DNA of 64,000 nucleotides from Burkholderiales bacterium 39-55-53. Lineage in GTDB: Bacteria; Pseudomonadota; Gammaproteobacteria; Burkholderiales; Burkholderiaceae_C. A model generated the notes under the pieces. The model made no database searches, was not told where the DNA came from, and saw nothing but the letters and a program-made list of their open reading frames with translations. How positions within the stretch are numbered: the stretch's first letter is position 1; every line of letters begins with the position of its first letter. The position numbers were made by a program, and so were the translations under genes. Positions 35,086 to 43,683 of the stretch are shown here, in pieces. The stretch lies in NCBI GenBank assembly GCA_002282445.1, contig NCJK01000001.1, positions 372,001-436,000 of the forward strand, in the 5' to 3' direction.

Positions 35086-35106
35086 GGCGTGGGGAATAAT
35101 GGTCGT

Positions 35107-35745
35107 ATGAAAACACAGCACATTGAGCCTTTTTTCGCGACGCTGAAAGCAGCCAATCCGCAGCCCAATACCGAGTTGGAATATACCAGTGTGTTCGAGT
35201 TGTTAGCCGCTGTGCTGCTGAGTGCCCAAGCCACCGATGTGGGTGTGAACAAGGCCACGCGCTTGTTGTTTCCCGTGGCCAACACGCCTCAACAAATCTT
35301 TGACCTTGGCCTTGCAGGCCTTGAGGGCTACATCAAGACGATTGGCCTGTATCACAGCAAAGCCAAACACCTGATGCAAACCTGCCGCATCTTGGTGGAG
35401 CAACACCAAGGTCTTGTCCCACGCACACGCGAAGCTCTAGAAGCACTGCCCGGCGTGGGCCGCAAAACAGCGAACGTGGTGCTGAATGTGGCCTTTGGTG
35501 AACCCACCATGGCGGTGGACACGCACATCTTTCGCGTGGGCAATCGCACGGGGTTGGCTCCTGGTAAGACACCACTTGCGGTGGAGATGAAATTAATGAA
35601 GCGCATACCTGCCGAGTACTTGGTGGACGCACACCATTGGTTGATTCTGCATGGTCGCTATGTGTGCCAAGCGCGCAAGCCGCTGTGCTGGCAGTGTGGG
35701 GTGTCTGAGTTTTGTAGTTTCAAGCCGAAGACGACCAAGCCTTGA
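35107..35745 (+). CDS. nth: Endonuclease III
   Basis: A 212-residue DNA glycosylase/AP lyase that removes oxidised pyrimidines. HhH motif LPGVGRKTANVVLNVAFG carries the catalytic Lys, and Asp is in VDTHIFRVGNRTG. The C-terminal [4Fe-4S] Cys pattern C-x6-C-x2-C-x5-C is CQARKPLCWQCGVSEFC. It converges on cobQ with a 5-base gap. Confidence 0.96.
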   Translation: MKTQHIEPFFATLKAANPQPNTELEYTSVFELLAAVLLSAQATDVGVNKATRLLFPVANTPQQIFDLGLAGLEGYIKTIGLYHSKAKHLMQTCRILVEQHQGLVPRTREALEALPGVGRKTANVVLNVAFGEPTMAVDTHIFRVGNRTGLAPGKTPLAVEMKLMKRIPAEYLVDAHHWLILHGRYVCQARKPLCWQCGVSEFCSFKPKTTKP

Positions 35746-35750
35746 ACTGC

Positions 35751-37217
35751 TTAGGCGATCAGGCCGCGCAGCACATCGGTGCTCATGTGTTGGTCTAGGT
35801 AATCGGCCAAACCTTCAAACACAGTTTCTAGCGTAGGCGTTTGCGCACCAAACAAAGCTTGCAGCACGGCAGGGTCTTCAAACAAACCGTGCAGGTACGA
35901 GCCCATCACGTTGCCTGCCTCGTTTTGCCACGCCAAGCTTTGCATCACCTCATGCGCGACTTGTCCTGCAGCGGCCATGGCGGCGTGAGCCTGCGTTTGG
36001 CCGTGGTGAATTTCGTAGCCACTCACCTGCACGCCCGACAAGGCAGACCATGCACCACGCAGATGGCCAAACTTGGCGCTGGTGCGCAGCACGGTTTTGT
36101 CAGCTGCAAATTGCGTGACCACAGGCAATAGCCCCAAGCCAGCTGCATTGCCATCAACACCGTTTGTGTCAATCAAAGCCTCACCCAACATTTGCAAGCC
36201 GCCACAAATGCCCAGCACTGCCCCGCCCTGCTCTGCGTGTTTGGCGATGGCAGCATCCAAATCCTGTGTGCGTAGCCAAGCCAAATCACTGCTGGTGTGC
36301 TTAGAGCCGGGCAAGATGATCCAATCGCTCGCCTGCAAGCAAGCCAAATCGGCGGGGCTGCGCGCCCATAACAGGCGCACACCGGGCACGTTCTTTAACG
36401 GTTGAAATTCGTCGAGGTTGCTGATACGTGGGTAGGCAATGACGGCCACGGTTTTATTAACCACACCTGTGGCGCGACTTCGGTCATCAAACACACCATC
36501 TTCTTCAGGCAAGCCATGTTGCCACCACATGGGCAGCACGGCCACTGTGGGCACGCCTGTGCGCTCTTGCAGCATCTCGGGTGCAGGCGCAAGCAGCGAT
36601 GCATCGCCGCGAAACTTGTTAAGTACAAAGCCAGTGATGCGCGCTTGATCTTCTGGTGGCAATAAGGCCCACGTGCCGTACAGGTGGGCAAACGCACCGC
36701 CTTTGTCGATGTCGGTCACCAGCAAGCAGCGCGCATCGCCATGACGCGCGACGCGCAGATTGACGATGTCGCTGGTCATCAGGTTGATCTCGGCGGGCGA
36801 GCCCGCGCCCTCGATCACCACCACATCGTTTTCGGCGCGCAAAGCATCGAGGGATGCGGCAATTTGCGGCCACACTTTCTCGCTGCGGCCACGCCATGGC
36901 GTGTTCGTTAGTTCGTTGTTCACCTCGCCCAGCAAGACCACTTGACTGTGTGTGTCGGCCTCGGGCTTGAGCAGCAAAGGGTTCATGCGCACATCGGGCT
37001 CGGCTTTGGCAGCGAGGGCCTGAAAGTATTGGGCAGAGCCCACTTCGCCTAGGCCGTTGTGCGACGCCACTACACGAGCGTTGTTGCTCATGTTCTGCGC
37101 TTTGAACGGGGCCACTTTCAAGCCTTGACGCGCATACCAGCGGCACAATGCTGTGGTCAGCCAGCTTTTACCAGCGCCGCTGGATGTGCCCAACACCATC
37201 ACACACTTGGCCGTCAT
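35751..37217 (-). CDS. cobQ: Cobyric acid synthase (adenosylcobyric acid amidotransferase)
   Basis: A 488-residue CobQ/CbiP. The N-terminal P-loop is VLGTSSGAGKSWLTTAL; the C-terminal class I glutaminase-like domain has the nucleophile in LGICGGLQMLG and its His in YEIHHGQT. It amidates four side chains of adenosylcobyrinate diamide. Here it is the last gene of the B12-uptake unit and the only corrin-synthesis gene in it; others must be elsewhere or absent. SD AAGGA precedes ATG at 37217; the longer frame to 37388 overlaps btuD and is rejected. Confidence 0.93.
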   Translation of the reverse strand: MTAKCVMVLGTSSGAGKSWLTTALCRWYARQGLKVAPFKAQNMSNNARVVASHNGLGEVGSAQYFQALAAKAEPDVRMNPLLLKPEADTHSQVVLLGEVNNELTNTPWRGRSEKVWPQIAASLDALRAENDVVVIEGAGSPAEINLMTSDIVNLRVARHGDARCLLVTDIDKGGAFAHLYGTWALLPPEDQARITGFVLNKFRGDASLLAPAPEMLQERTGVPTVAVLPMWWQHGLPEEDGVFDDRSRATGVVNKTVAVIAYPRISNLDEFQPLKNVPGVRLLWARSPADLACLQASDWIILPGSKHTSSDLAWLRTQDLDAAIAKHAEQGGAVLGICGGLQMLGEALIDTNGVDGNAAGLGLLPVVTQFAADKTVLRTSAKFGHLRGAWSALSGVQVSGYEIHHGQTQAHAAMAAAGQVAHEVMQSLAWQNEAGNVMGSYLHGLFEDPAVLQALFGAQTPTLETVFEGLADYLDQHMSTDVLRGLIA

Positions 37218-37233
37218 GGCATTCCTTTGGGTT

Positions 37234-38007
37234 TCAAAGCTTGGGCACAGCCACCCACTGACCATCCAGGGAGTGAATGGCAATGCGGTTGTCAAACACG
37301 GCTTCAACAGCACGGTGCGTTTCAGCATCGGCACACGTACCTTGGTGCACCACACGGCCAGTTTGCATGACCACCATGTCATCCGCATGCAAAGCCATAC
37401 CCACTTCGTGCAGAACGCTAATGACGGTGGTGCTTTTCGCGGTGAGGCAGCGCACTTGCTCTAGCCAATCCACTTGAAGGGGTGGGTCTAGGTTGGCAAG
37501 CGGCTCGTCCATCAACATCACTTGCGCTTGCACGGCCATGGCGCGGGCCAGCAACACGCGCTGACGTTCGCCACCCGAGAGCTGACCGATGGAGCGCTCG
37601 CGCCATTCCCAAGCTTGTGTGGCTTTCAAAGCAGTTTCCACCACCGCATGATCATGCGCACTGGGCGCAGCCAGCCAATCTTGATGAGGCATGCGCCCGA
37701 GCATGACCACATCCCACACACGCAAGTCATCAGACGTTGATTCGTTTTGCCCCAACCACGACAGCTGCTGCGCGCGCTGCTTGCGGTCCATCGCCATTAA
37801 CTCTTGGTCAAACAAAAAGATGCGGCCACTGAAAGACAACAACCCAGCCATGACCTCGAGCAAGGTGGACTTGCCAGCACCATTGGGGCCAACGATGCTG
37901 GTCCAACGCCCTGCTACAAACGAGATATCAATCCCGTGCAACACCTCTTGCCCCGCAAGAGACACATGCACATCGCGCACACGCAAAGCCATCAGCGGCG
38001 AATTCAT
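37234..38007 (-). CDS. btuD: ABC transporter ATP-binding protein, cobalamin type
   Basis: A 257-residue FecE/BtuD-type ATPase. Walker A is GPNGAGKSTLL, the signature is LSGGERQRVLLARA, and Walker B is VMLMDEPLANLD. It energises BtuC. The ATG overlaps the btuC stop by four bases (ATGA). Substrate assignment to cobalamin comes from the riboswitch, the TonB receptor and cobQ. Confidence 0.9.
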   Translation of the reverse strand: MNSPLMALRVRDVHVSLAGQEVLHGIDISFVAGRWTSIVGPNGAGKSTLLEVMAGLLSFSGRIFLFDQELMAMDRKQRAQQLSWLGQNESTSDDLRVWDVVMLGRMPHQDWLAAPSAHDHAVVETALKATQAWEWRERSIGQLSGGERQRVLLARAMAVQAQVMLMDEPLANLDPPLQVDWLEQVRCLTAKSTTVISVLHEVGMALHADDMVVMQTGRVVHQGTCADAETHRAVEAVFDNRIAIHSLDGQWVAVPKL

Positions 38008-39017
38008 CGTGCAGCCCTCGTTGTTTGACCGCGATACATCAGCCACAGCAAATAGCCACCGCCCAACACGGCAGTTAGCACGCCCACGGGCATCTCTTGA
38101 GGCGACAGCAGCATGCGGGCCAACAAGTCAGCGGCCAGCAGCAAGACACCGCCCATTAAAGCCGACAACAACACCATCCAGTTGTGCTTGGTCTTCACCA
38201 GCGAGCGCACCAAGTGCGGTGCAGCTAAACCGACAAAAGCCACCAAGCCAGTTTGAGCAACCGCCGTCCCCGTGGCCAGCGCCAACACACACACCAGCGC
38301 CACTCGCACGGGCGCGAGCGGTAAACCCAAACTCAATGCAGTGGATTCACCCAAGCTCAAGGCATCCAGCACACGGCTCAATGCAAAGGCGACTGCCATG
38401 CACACCAGCAATACGCACAACATCAACACACAAGAATTCCAACCAATGAAGCTGGTTGATCCCAACAAGAAGCCTTGCATGCCTTGCAACACATCGGGGC
38501 GCATAAGGGTGATAAGCGAAGCAAGAGCGCCCAGCACCACACCCACGATCACGCCCGCCAACAACAAACGCAACGTGTGTTGTACGCCACGCGCTAACAC
38601 CAGTGTGAGAAAAACAGCCAACACCGCGCCCACAAACGCTGCGCCCGTCAATCCCATACGCACCAAAAATTCAGTCGCAAACGGATTGCCACCAAAAAGC
38701 GTCAAGGCCACAGCAACCCCCAGCGAGGCACCCGATGCGCTTCCTAGCAAATACGGATCAGCCAAAGGGTTACGAAACAAGCCTTGCGCCAGTGCACCTG
38801 CAAGCCCCAGCAATGCACCCGCTGCACACGCGCCCACGCTGCGCGGCAAACGAATGTCCCACACGATTTGCCATGCAGTGTCGTCTTGCATGACGGTGAG
38901 CCAGCTTTCAAAGCCAGTGCTACCCACGGCGCTGCCGAGTGCAATGCCGAGTGCACTGAGCAACAACAGGCTTAGTGCCACTAGCAATGGCGACCAACGC
39001 GCACCTTGAATCGTCAT
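38004..39017 (-). CDS. btuC: FecCD-type permease, cobalamin transporter
   Basis: A 337-residue permease with about ten TM segments. LLGLAGALAQGLFRNPLADP and GLAAPHLVRSLVKTKHNWM are FecCD-family landmarks that contact the ATPase. It overlaps both btuF (4 bases) and btuD (4 bases). Confidence 0.9.
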   Translation of the reverse strand: MTIQGARWSPLLVALSLLLLSALGIALGSAVGSTGFESWLTVMQDDTAWQIVWDIRLPRSVGACAAGALLGLAGALAQGLFRNPLADPYLLGSASGASLGVAVALTLFGGNPFATEFLVRMGLTGAAFVGAVLAVFLTLVLARGVQHTLRLLLAGVIVGVVLGALASLITLMRPDVLQGMQGFLLGSTSFIGWNSCVLMLCVLLVCMAVAFALSRVLDALSLGESTALSLGLPLAPVRVALVCVLALATGTAVAQTGLVAFVGLAAPHLVRSLVKTKHNWMVLLSALMGGVLLLAADLLARMLLSPQEMPVGVLTAVLGGGYLLWLMYRGQTTRAAR

Positions 39018-39913
39018 GGCTGACCTTTCGGTTTGTCGTTGGCTTTGCTTGCATCGGCTTTGTCAGTCATGCACTTGGCCATCAAGCGCGCGGCTTCTGC
39101 CATACGAGGCCCCGCACGCACCAGCATGTCAGACTCTTCTGATTTGAAGTGGCACACGCGCTGCGTGCGCATGGCTCGCATGTTTTGCCATCCGGGGCGG
39201 GTCGTCATATTTGCAAAGTTGCTATCCCCCACCATGATGATGTCGGGCTGCGCACGCACCACATACTCTGGATTGATTTTGGGAAATGGCCCAAGCGACG
39301 CAGACAAGATATTGCGCGCACCCAAACGTTGCAATGTCTCACCGATGAACGACGACTCACTTGCGCCATATGGCGCAGGGCTGACTTCAAAGTACACACG
39401 CTGGCCTTTGGCCTGTGCAGGAATTGACTGCGCAGCCGCATTCACCGCTGCATCGATGTGACGCCACACGCGGTCACTTTCAGCGACCGGCACATCCAAA
39501 GCCTGCGCAACGATGCGCATCACGCGCTGCACATCGGCGTGTGAATTGGGCTCAAGCGCGAACACTGTCAAACCCAGCGCAGTCAAACGCTCTGCACCTC
39601 GGGCTGAGGTGGCCATCAAGACCAAGTCGGGCTTTGCTGCCACAACGCTCTCGATATTGGGATCGATGCCACCGCCCATGCGTGGCAACTTGGCAATGCT
39701 GTCGGGCCAGTTGGAGTAGCGGTCTACGCCTACCAACTTTTGGCATTGGCCTAAAGCACAGACGGTTTCGGTAAGTGACGGCAGCAGGCTGACGATGCGC
39801 TGCGGTGGCTTGGCAATGGTCACCTCCACTTGGCGGTCATCTCGCAACACCAAGGCTTGCGCGGCGCTGGCAATGAGCCACACTGCGGAAAACGCGAGGA
39901 AACGTTTAAGCAT
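39014..39913 (-). CDS. btuF: Periplasmic cobalamin-binding protein
   Basis: A 299-residue class III binding protein. The signal peptide is MLKRFLAFSAVWLIASAAQA. The mature part reads RIVSLLPSLTETVCALGQ, VGVDRYSNWP and PDLVLMATSA, the standard helical-backbone metal/corrin receptor. It would deliver corrinoid to BtuCD. ATG at 39913 lies inside the end of the upstream gene (8-base overlap). Confidence 0.88.
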   Translation of the reverse strand: MLKRFLAFSAVWLIASAAQALVLRDDRQVEVTIAKPPQRIVSLLPSLTETVCALGQCQKLVGVDRYSNWPDSIAKLPRMGGGIDPNIESVVAAKPDLVLMATSARGAERLTALGLTVFALEPNSHADVQRVMRIVAQALDVPVAESDRVWRHIDAAVNAAAQSIPAQAKGQRVYFEVSPAPYGASESSFIGETLQRLGARNILSASLGPFPKINPEYVVRAQPDIIMVGDSNFANMTTRPGWQNMRAMRTQRVCHFKSEESDMLVRAGPRMAEAARLMAKCMTDKADASKANDKPKGQP

Positions 39914-40709
39914 AAGCCGCCTCCCACTGCTGAATGATGCGGTGCAACTGCGCCACACCGTCGGTTAAGGCGGCAGGGCCTGGCTGCAAAATGTCGGTCG
40001 ACTTAATTTCGAAAATTTGGTTATTGCGAACCGCAGGCACGTCTTGCCAGCCTTCGCGCGCGGCGGCCTTTTCAGCTCGGAACTTCTTGCCGCAAAGCGA
40101 GCCAATGATGATGTCGGGCGCACGGTCCACGATGGTTTGACCATTGGCAATGATGCGATCTTTACCCATAGACATTTGCGCCAACTCAGGAAAGCAATCG
40201 TCACCACCAGCAATACCAATCAACTCAGACACCCAGCGGATGCCGCTGATGTGCGGATCGTCCCACTCTTCAAAATACACCTTGGGCCGACGTTTGAATG
40301 TGGCTGCTATTTGTTGAATGGCATCCAACTGCGCACGCATCTGCTGCAAGCGCTGCAAACCTTGCTCGGCCTGTCCCACCATCGCAGCCACTTGGTAGAG
40401 CATCGAAAAAATCTCGTCCACACTGCGTTGGTTAAACACCGTGACCTGCACCCCTGCACGTATGAGCAAGGCTGCGATGTCGGCCTGCAAGTCTGAAAAG
40501 CCAAACACGCAATCGGGCTTGAGCGCCAAGATCTTGTCAATCTTGGCACTCAAGAACGCGCTGACTTTGGGCTTTTCATCACGCGCACGGCGCGGGCGCA
40601 CGGTGTAACCCGAAATGCCCACAATGCGCGCCTCTTCCCCCAGCATGTACAGCCACTCTGTCGTTTCCTCGGTGAGGCAGACAATGCGTTGGGGGTATAG
40701 ATCAAGCAT
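39906..40709 (-). CDS. Cobalamin-binding-like protein without a signal peptide
   Basis: A 267-residue protein of the same helical-backbone receptor fold as BtuF (RIVCLTEETTEWLYMLGEEA, PDCVFGFSDLQADIAALL, CFPELAQMSMGKDRIIANG), but it begins MLDLYPQRIVCLT with no signal sequence. It may therefore act in the cytoplasm, or the annotated start may be wrong; the frame has no upstream signal-like extension I can see. It lies between btuB and btuF under the same riboswitch. A role in corrinoid handling is inference. Confidence 0.78.
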   Translation of the reverse strand: MLDLYPQRIVCLTEETTEWLYMLGEEARIVGISGYTVRPRRARDEKPKVSAFLSAKIDKILALKPDCVFGFSDLQADIAALLIRAGVQVTVFNQRSVDEIFSMLYQVAAMVGQAEQGLQRLQQMRAQLDAIQQIAATFKRRPKVYFEEWDDPHISGIRWVSELIGIAGGDDCFPELAQMSMGKDRIIANGQTIVDRAPDIIIGSLCGKKFRAEKAAAREGWQDVPAVRNNQIFEIKSTDILQPGPAALTDGVAQLHRIIQQWEAAYA

Positions 40710-40714
40710 TCAAT

Positions 40715-42583
40715 TTACTTGGGTTGGTATTGCAAGGTAGCGTATATGCCGCGCCCTGGGGTGTTGTAACCGTAAGCCAGTTGATACTCTCGATCGAAAG
40801 CATTCTCTAACTTCACGCGAGCCGTCCATTCGTTGTCGATTTTGCGACTGACGTAGAAGGCCACGGTAGAGTAACCCGCCAACATATGGGCGTTGTAATG
40901 ACTATCTTTGCGTTCTCCGGCAGCATAAATACGTGTGCCAACTTCATAGCTCATGTATTGTCGTGAGATGTCAACTGAACCAAAATGACGAGCCCGCCGA
41001 CCTAATTGTTCATTGTCAGTAATGCTCCAAGGGTCTTGCTGCACGGCAGACAACTTGATGCGGTTGCCGTACCAGTTGGTGCGCAAGTTAGCCTCAATGC
41101 CATCAACACGTGTTTCTCCAATATTGACAGCCGCCCAATTCAGGTCATATCCGATCGCACTGTTGGTTGTGGTTTTGAAATACACCAATCTGCCATAAGT
41201 GTTGGCATCAGCGTAAACCAAACCTGCTTCTTCAGATTTAAATTCTTCTTGTTTTACTGCAGCGTTGGTAGAGATGTCGTAGGCGGTTGGCGCTCTGAAT
41301 CCTGTCGAAGTAGTTCCTGTCAACTTCCATTTCGAATTGAGTTGGTAGCCAGCGCCAAACAATGTAGAAGTTGCGCCAATACTTGATTGTGAGAGTGAGC
41401 CATAGGCTGTGTAATCAATATCAATAAGGTCTCGACGCACGTTTGCCTGCAAAGTCAACGCATCAAACACACTAGTTAAACCAGCGTAATAGCCATTTGT
41501 GTTGCGATTGATTTTGTACCCGTTATCGCCACTGGTGTCATAGTCATCTCTGAGTATGTCCGCACCAAAACTCGCTTTGTGTGACTTGGATATTTCGTAC
41601 ACATTACCCCAACGTAATGCATTTTGCTTGCCATTGATGAAACTGAAGGAAAGGCTACTTGCTGGGTATGGATTGCCATTCTTCAAATCTTCATACTTCA
41701 ATTCAGCGCGCGTCAAATCTAAGGTGTTGAACCATGCATCGTTCATCTGTTGACGTGCGTAAAAACTATATGTGTCGTTTGTTGTTTTAAGCGCGTAAGC
41801 ATTTGCATCGTTCTTGTCATAACTTGTGTCACTCGTCGACGTCGCAATACGCACTCCCAACATCAAACTTTGAGTTAACTTATCTTCAAAGCGCAGAGAT
41901 GCATTATTTTTTGAATAGCCATTGTCAGCAGGGTCAGTATTCGTATTTTGACGTTTATTCATGCTGGAAAAACCATCTGACTTTGTTGATCCGGCATTCA
42001 AGTCAAGGCTTTTCCCATTCACCTCCCCCCCATACCCCACCGACACGTCACGGGTGTTGTATGTCCCATACGACACCGAGCCGTAAGGTCTCAGTTGACC
42101 TTTACCTTTTCGGGTGTAAATGTTGATAACACCACCAATCGCGGCATCACCATACAAAGCGCCTGCTCCACCTCGCAAAACCTCAATGCGTTCAATTTGG
42201 GACAAGGGCAAGTCTGTCTGGGTCAGGCTACCAATACTGTCTGGTTGAACACGAACACCGTCAATCATCAAGGCTACGTTCGAACTGTTTTGGCCTCTCA
42301 AGAAAAAAGATGTCACAGTACCTGGGCCGCCATTGCGTCCGAATTCGAATCCAGTCTCGCCCTGCAGCAGGTCGGCCAAAGTCGCAGCCTGCGATTTATC
42401 AATATCAGCACGCGTGATCACAGACACCGAAGACAACACTTGCGACAAAGGTTGCTCCATACGTGTTGCTGAGATCACCACAGGATTGACTTCAAAAGCC
42501 TGAACCTGCAAAGATGCAACAACAGCCAAAGACAAAACGGAAAGCGCAGGAGCAAACGCGCGTGCGCGAATAGATTTCTTCAT
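40715..42583 (-). CDS. btuB: TonB-dependent cobalamin receptor
   Basis: A 622-residue outer-membrane receptor. The signal peptide ends VASLQVQAF; a TonB-box-like stretch (NPVVISATRM) precedes the plug (about residues 40-160, with RIEVLRGGAGALYGDAAIGG). The remainder forms the 22-strand barrel. Size matches BtuB (E. coli 594 mature residues). It ends YATLQYQPK, without the usual terminal aromatic. Its 5' leader holds a cobalamin riboswitch. SD is weak, as expected if access is controlled by RNA folding. It is moderately AT-rich. Confidence 0.93.
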   Translation of the reverse strand: MKKSIRARAFAPALSVLSLAVVASLQVQAFEVNPVVISATRMEQPLSQVLSSVSVITRADIDKSQAATLADLLQGETGFEFGRNGGPGTVTSFFLRGQNSSNVALMIDGVRVQPDSIGSLTQTDLPLSQIERIEVLRGGAGALYGDAAIGGVINIYTRKGKGQLRPYGSVSYGTYNTRDVSVGYGGEVNGKSLDLNAGSTKSDGFSSMNKRQNTNTDPADNGYSKNNASLRFEDKLTQSLMLGVRIATSTSDTSYDKNDANAYALKTTNDTYSFYARQQMNDAWFNTLDLTRAELKYEDLKNGNPYPASSLSFSFINGKQNALRWGNVYEISKSHKASFGADILRDDYDTSGDNGYKINRNTNGYYAGLTSVFDALTLQANVRRDLIDIDYTAYGSLSQSSIGATSTLFGAGYQLNSKWKLTGTTSTGFRAPTAYDISTNAAVKQEEFKSEEAGLVYADANTYGRLVYFKTTTNSAIGYDLNWAAVNIGETRVDGIEANLRTNWYGNRIKLSAVQQDPWSITDNEQLGRRARHFGSVDISRQYMSYEVGTRIYAAGERKDSHYNAHMLAGYSTVAFYVSRKIDNEWTARVKLENAFDREYQLAYGYNTPGRGIYATLQYQPK

Positions 42584-42932
42584 GATTTAAATACCAACAT
42601 TTGCATGCTCTCACCGCCTTCCCCGACAGTGCTTGAGCGATTTAGCGGTGCGTTTTGGACGCACCGCCACCTTGTTGGCCGGTATCCGGGCTGGCGGAGA
42701 CTACCTCTGTCGCCTTCCCAAGCACTTGTTCAAGGCGCTCAGTGGCTTGTGTGACAGAAGCGGAGCCAAAGGGCTCGTCCGCTTGACCGTTGCGGGGGCA
42801 GCGCAGGCTAGGTGTTGTCGAGCTGGTCGACGCAACCCTCCTGCTTCCCGTTGAACTGAGGCGTGTGAACCACACCTCGAGCACCAACATTGATAATTTT
42901 AACGATTTACCTTGCAGCCACCTTACAATCCA
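42584..42932. other. Leader and intergenic region between btuB and zapB
   Basis: About 350 bases without a protein gene. Most is the cobalamin riboswitch and expression platform of btuB. The remaining ~45 bases upstream of zapB (42885-42932) are AT-rich and should hold the zapBA promoter. Confidence 0.7.
42655..42885 (-). ncRNA. Cobalamin riboswitch
   Basis: On the minus strand the leader contains the B12-box core AGCCCGGATACCGGCC (42677-42692), GCCACTG (42740-42746) with GGGAAGGC (42713-42720), and the upstream CCCCGCAACGG segment of the ligand core. These are the conserved elements of the AdoCbl/B12 riboswitch. It would lower btuB expression when B12 is plentiful. A second GGGAAGGCG copy closer to the btuB start (42615-42623) may be part of the switching hairpin. 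Confidence 0.93.
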
Positions 42933-43160
42933 ATGGCCATGTCACAAACACCCCTGATTGATCAAATTGCCCAGCGCGTTGAGCATTTATTGCTGCGACA
43001 CGAAGAACTTCAACGCACCAATGCCCTGCTGGCCAGCCAAGTGCAAGAACTCACGCACGAGCGCGACTTGCTCAAGTCCCGCCTAGGCGCTGCTCGCCAC
43101 CGCATTGACGCATTGATTGATCGCCTACCCCAAGGCACAGAGGCTAAGGACAACGCATGA
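42933..43160 (+). CDS. zapB: ZapB-like coiled-coil cell-division protein
   Basis: A 75-residue, almost wholly coiled-coil protein (IAQRVEHLLLRHEELQRTNA, LASQVQELTHERDLLKSRL), directly before zapA with a four-base overlap. Small coiled-coil proteins in this place are annotated as ZapB-type or TIGR02449 factors linking ZapA to the Z-ring. ATG at 42933 or 42939 could be used; neither has a clear SD. Confidence 0.8.
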   Translation: MAMSQTPLIDQIAQRVEHLLLRHEELQRTNALLASQVQELTHERDLLKSRLGAARHRIDALIDRLPQGTEAKDNA

Positions 43161-43462
43161 AGCAAATCGAAGTTCAAATCATGGGCCAAGGCTATGTGTT
43201 GGGTTGCCCCGAAGGCGGCGAAACACGTTTAGGCGAAGCCGTGGGTAAGGTGGACCAAGCCATGTGCAAGATTCGCGATGCTGGCAAGATCAAAGCCCGT
43301 GACCGCATTGCCGTGCTGGCTGCCCTCAACTTGGCGTTTGACTTGACCGATCGTCCTGCTGCAACACAAGCCAGTGGCGACAGCACGACCTCTAGCACCG
43401 ACCTGCACAATTTGTTGCAGCGAATGGATGCGGTGCTCGCGCGCGACAACCAACTCATCTAA
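43157..43462 (+). CDS. zapA: Cell-division protein ZapA
   Basis: A 101-residue ZapA. It starts MKQIEVQIMGQGYVLGCPEG and has KARDRIAVLAALNLAFDL, the dimerising helix. ZapA cross-links FtsZ filaments. It overlaps zapB (ATGA) and is followed 20 bases later by 6S RNA, the classic zapA-ssrS order. Confidence 0.92.
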   Translation: MKQIEVQIMGQGYVLGCPEGGETRLGEAVGKVDQAMCKIRDAGKIKARDRIAVLAALNLAFDLTDRPAATQASGDSTTSSTDLHNLLQRMDAVLARDNQLI

Positions 43463-43474
43463 GCACGCCTACAA

Positions 43475-43660
43475 TCGAAGCGTCTGCAAGTCCTTGAGGC
43501 TTTATATTTCCTTGAACCAATGCTCATAGAGCTCGGGCTTGGAACATCGGTCGATGAGCGTGATCGTCTCGCGTCAGATGAACCCAACGTTGACCTGACC
43601 TCGCCCACCTGAACCCCCGGTTCAGGATGACGGCCTTGAGGAGCCTTGCAGACACCTTCT
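43475..43660 (+). ncRNA. ssrS: 6S RNA
   Basis: The closing stem pairs GTCTGCAAG (43482-43490) with CTTGCAGAC (43645-43653), perfectly. It is extended by CCTTGAGGC (43492-43500) against GCCTTGAGG (43633-43641) with G-U pairs. The central part is a long, bulged, largely self-complementary arm, as in 6S RNA. Position right after zapA is conserved in proteobacteria. 6S RNA sequesters sigma70-RNA polymerase in stationary phase. Exact ends are estimated. Confidence 0.88.
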
Positions 43661-43683
43661 TCTATACCAAGGCCTGCGCTCTC

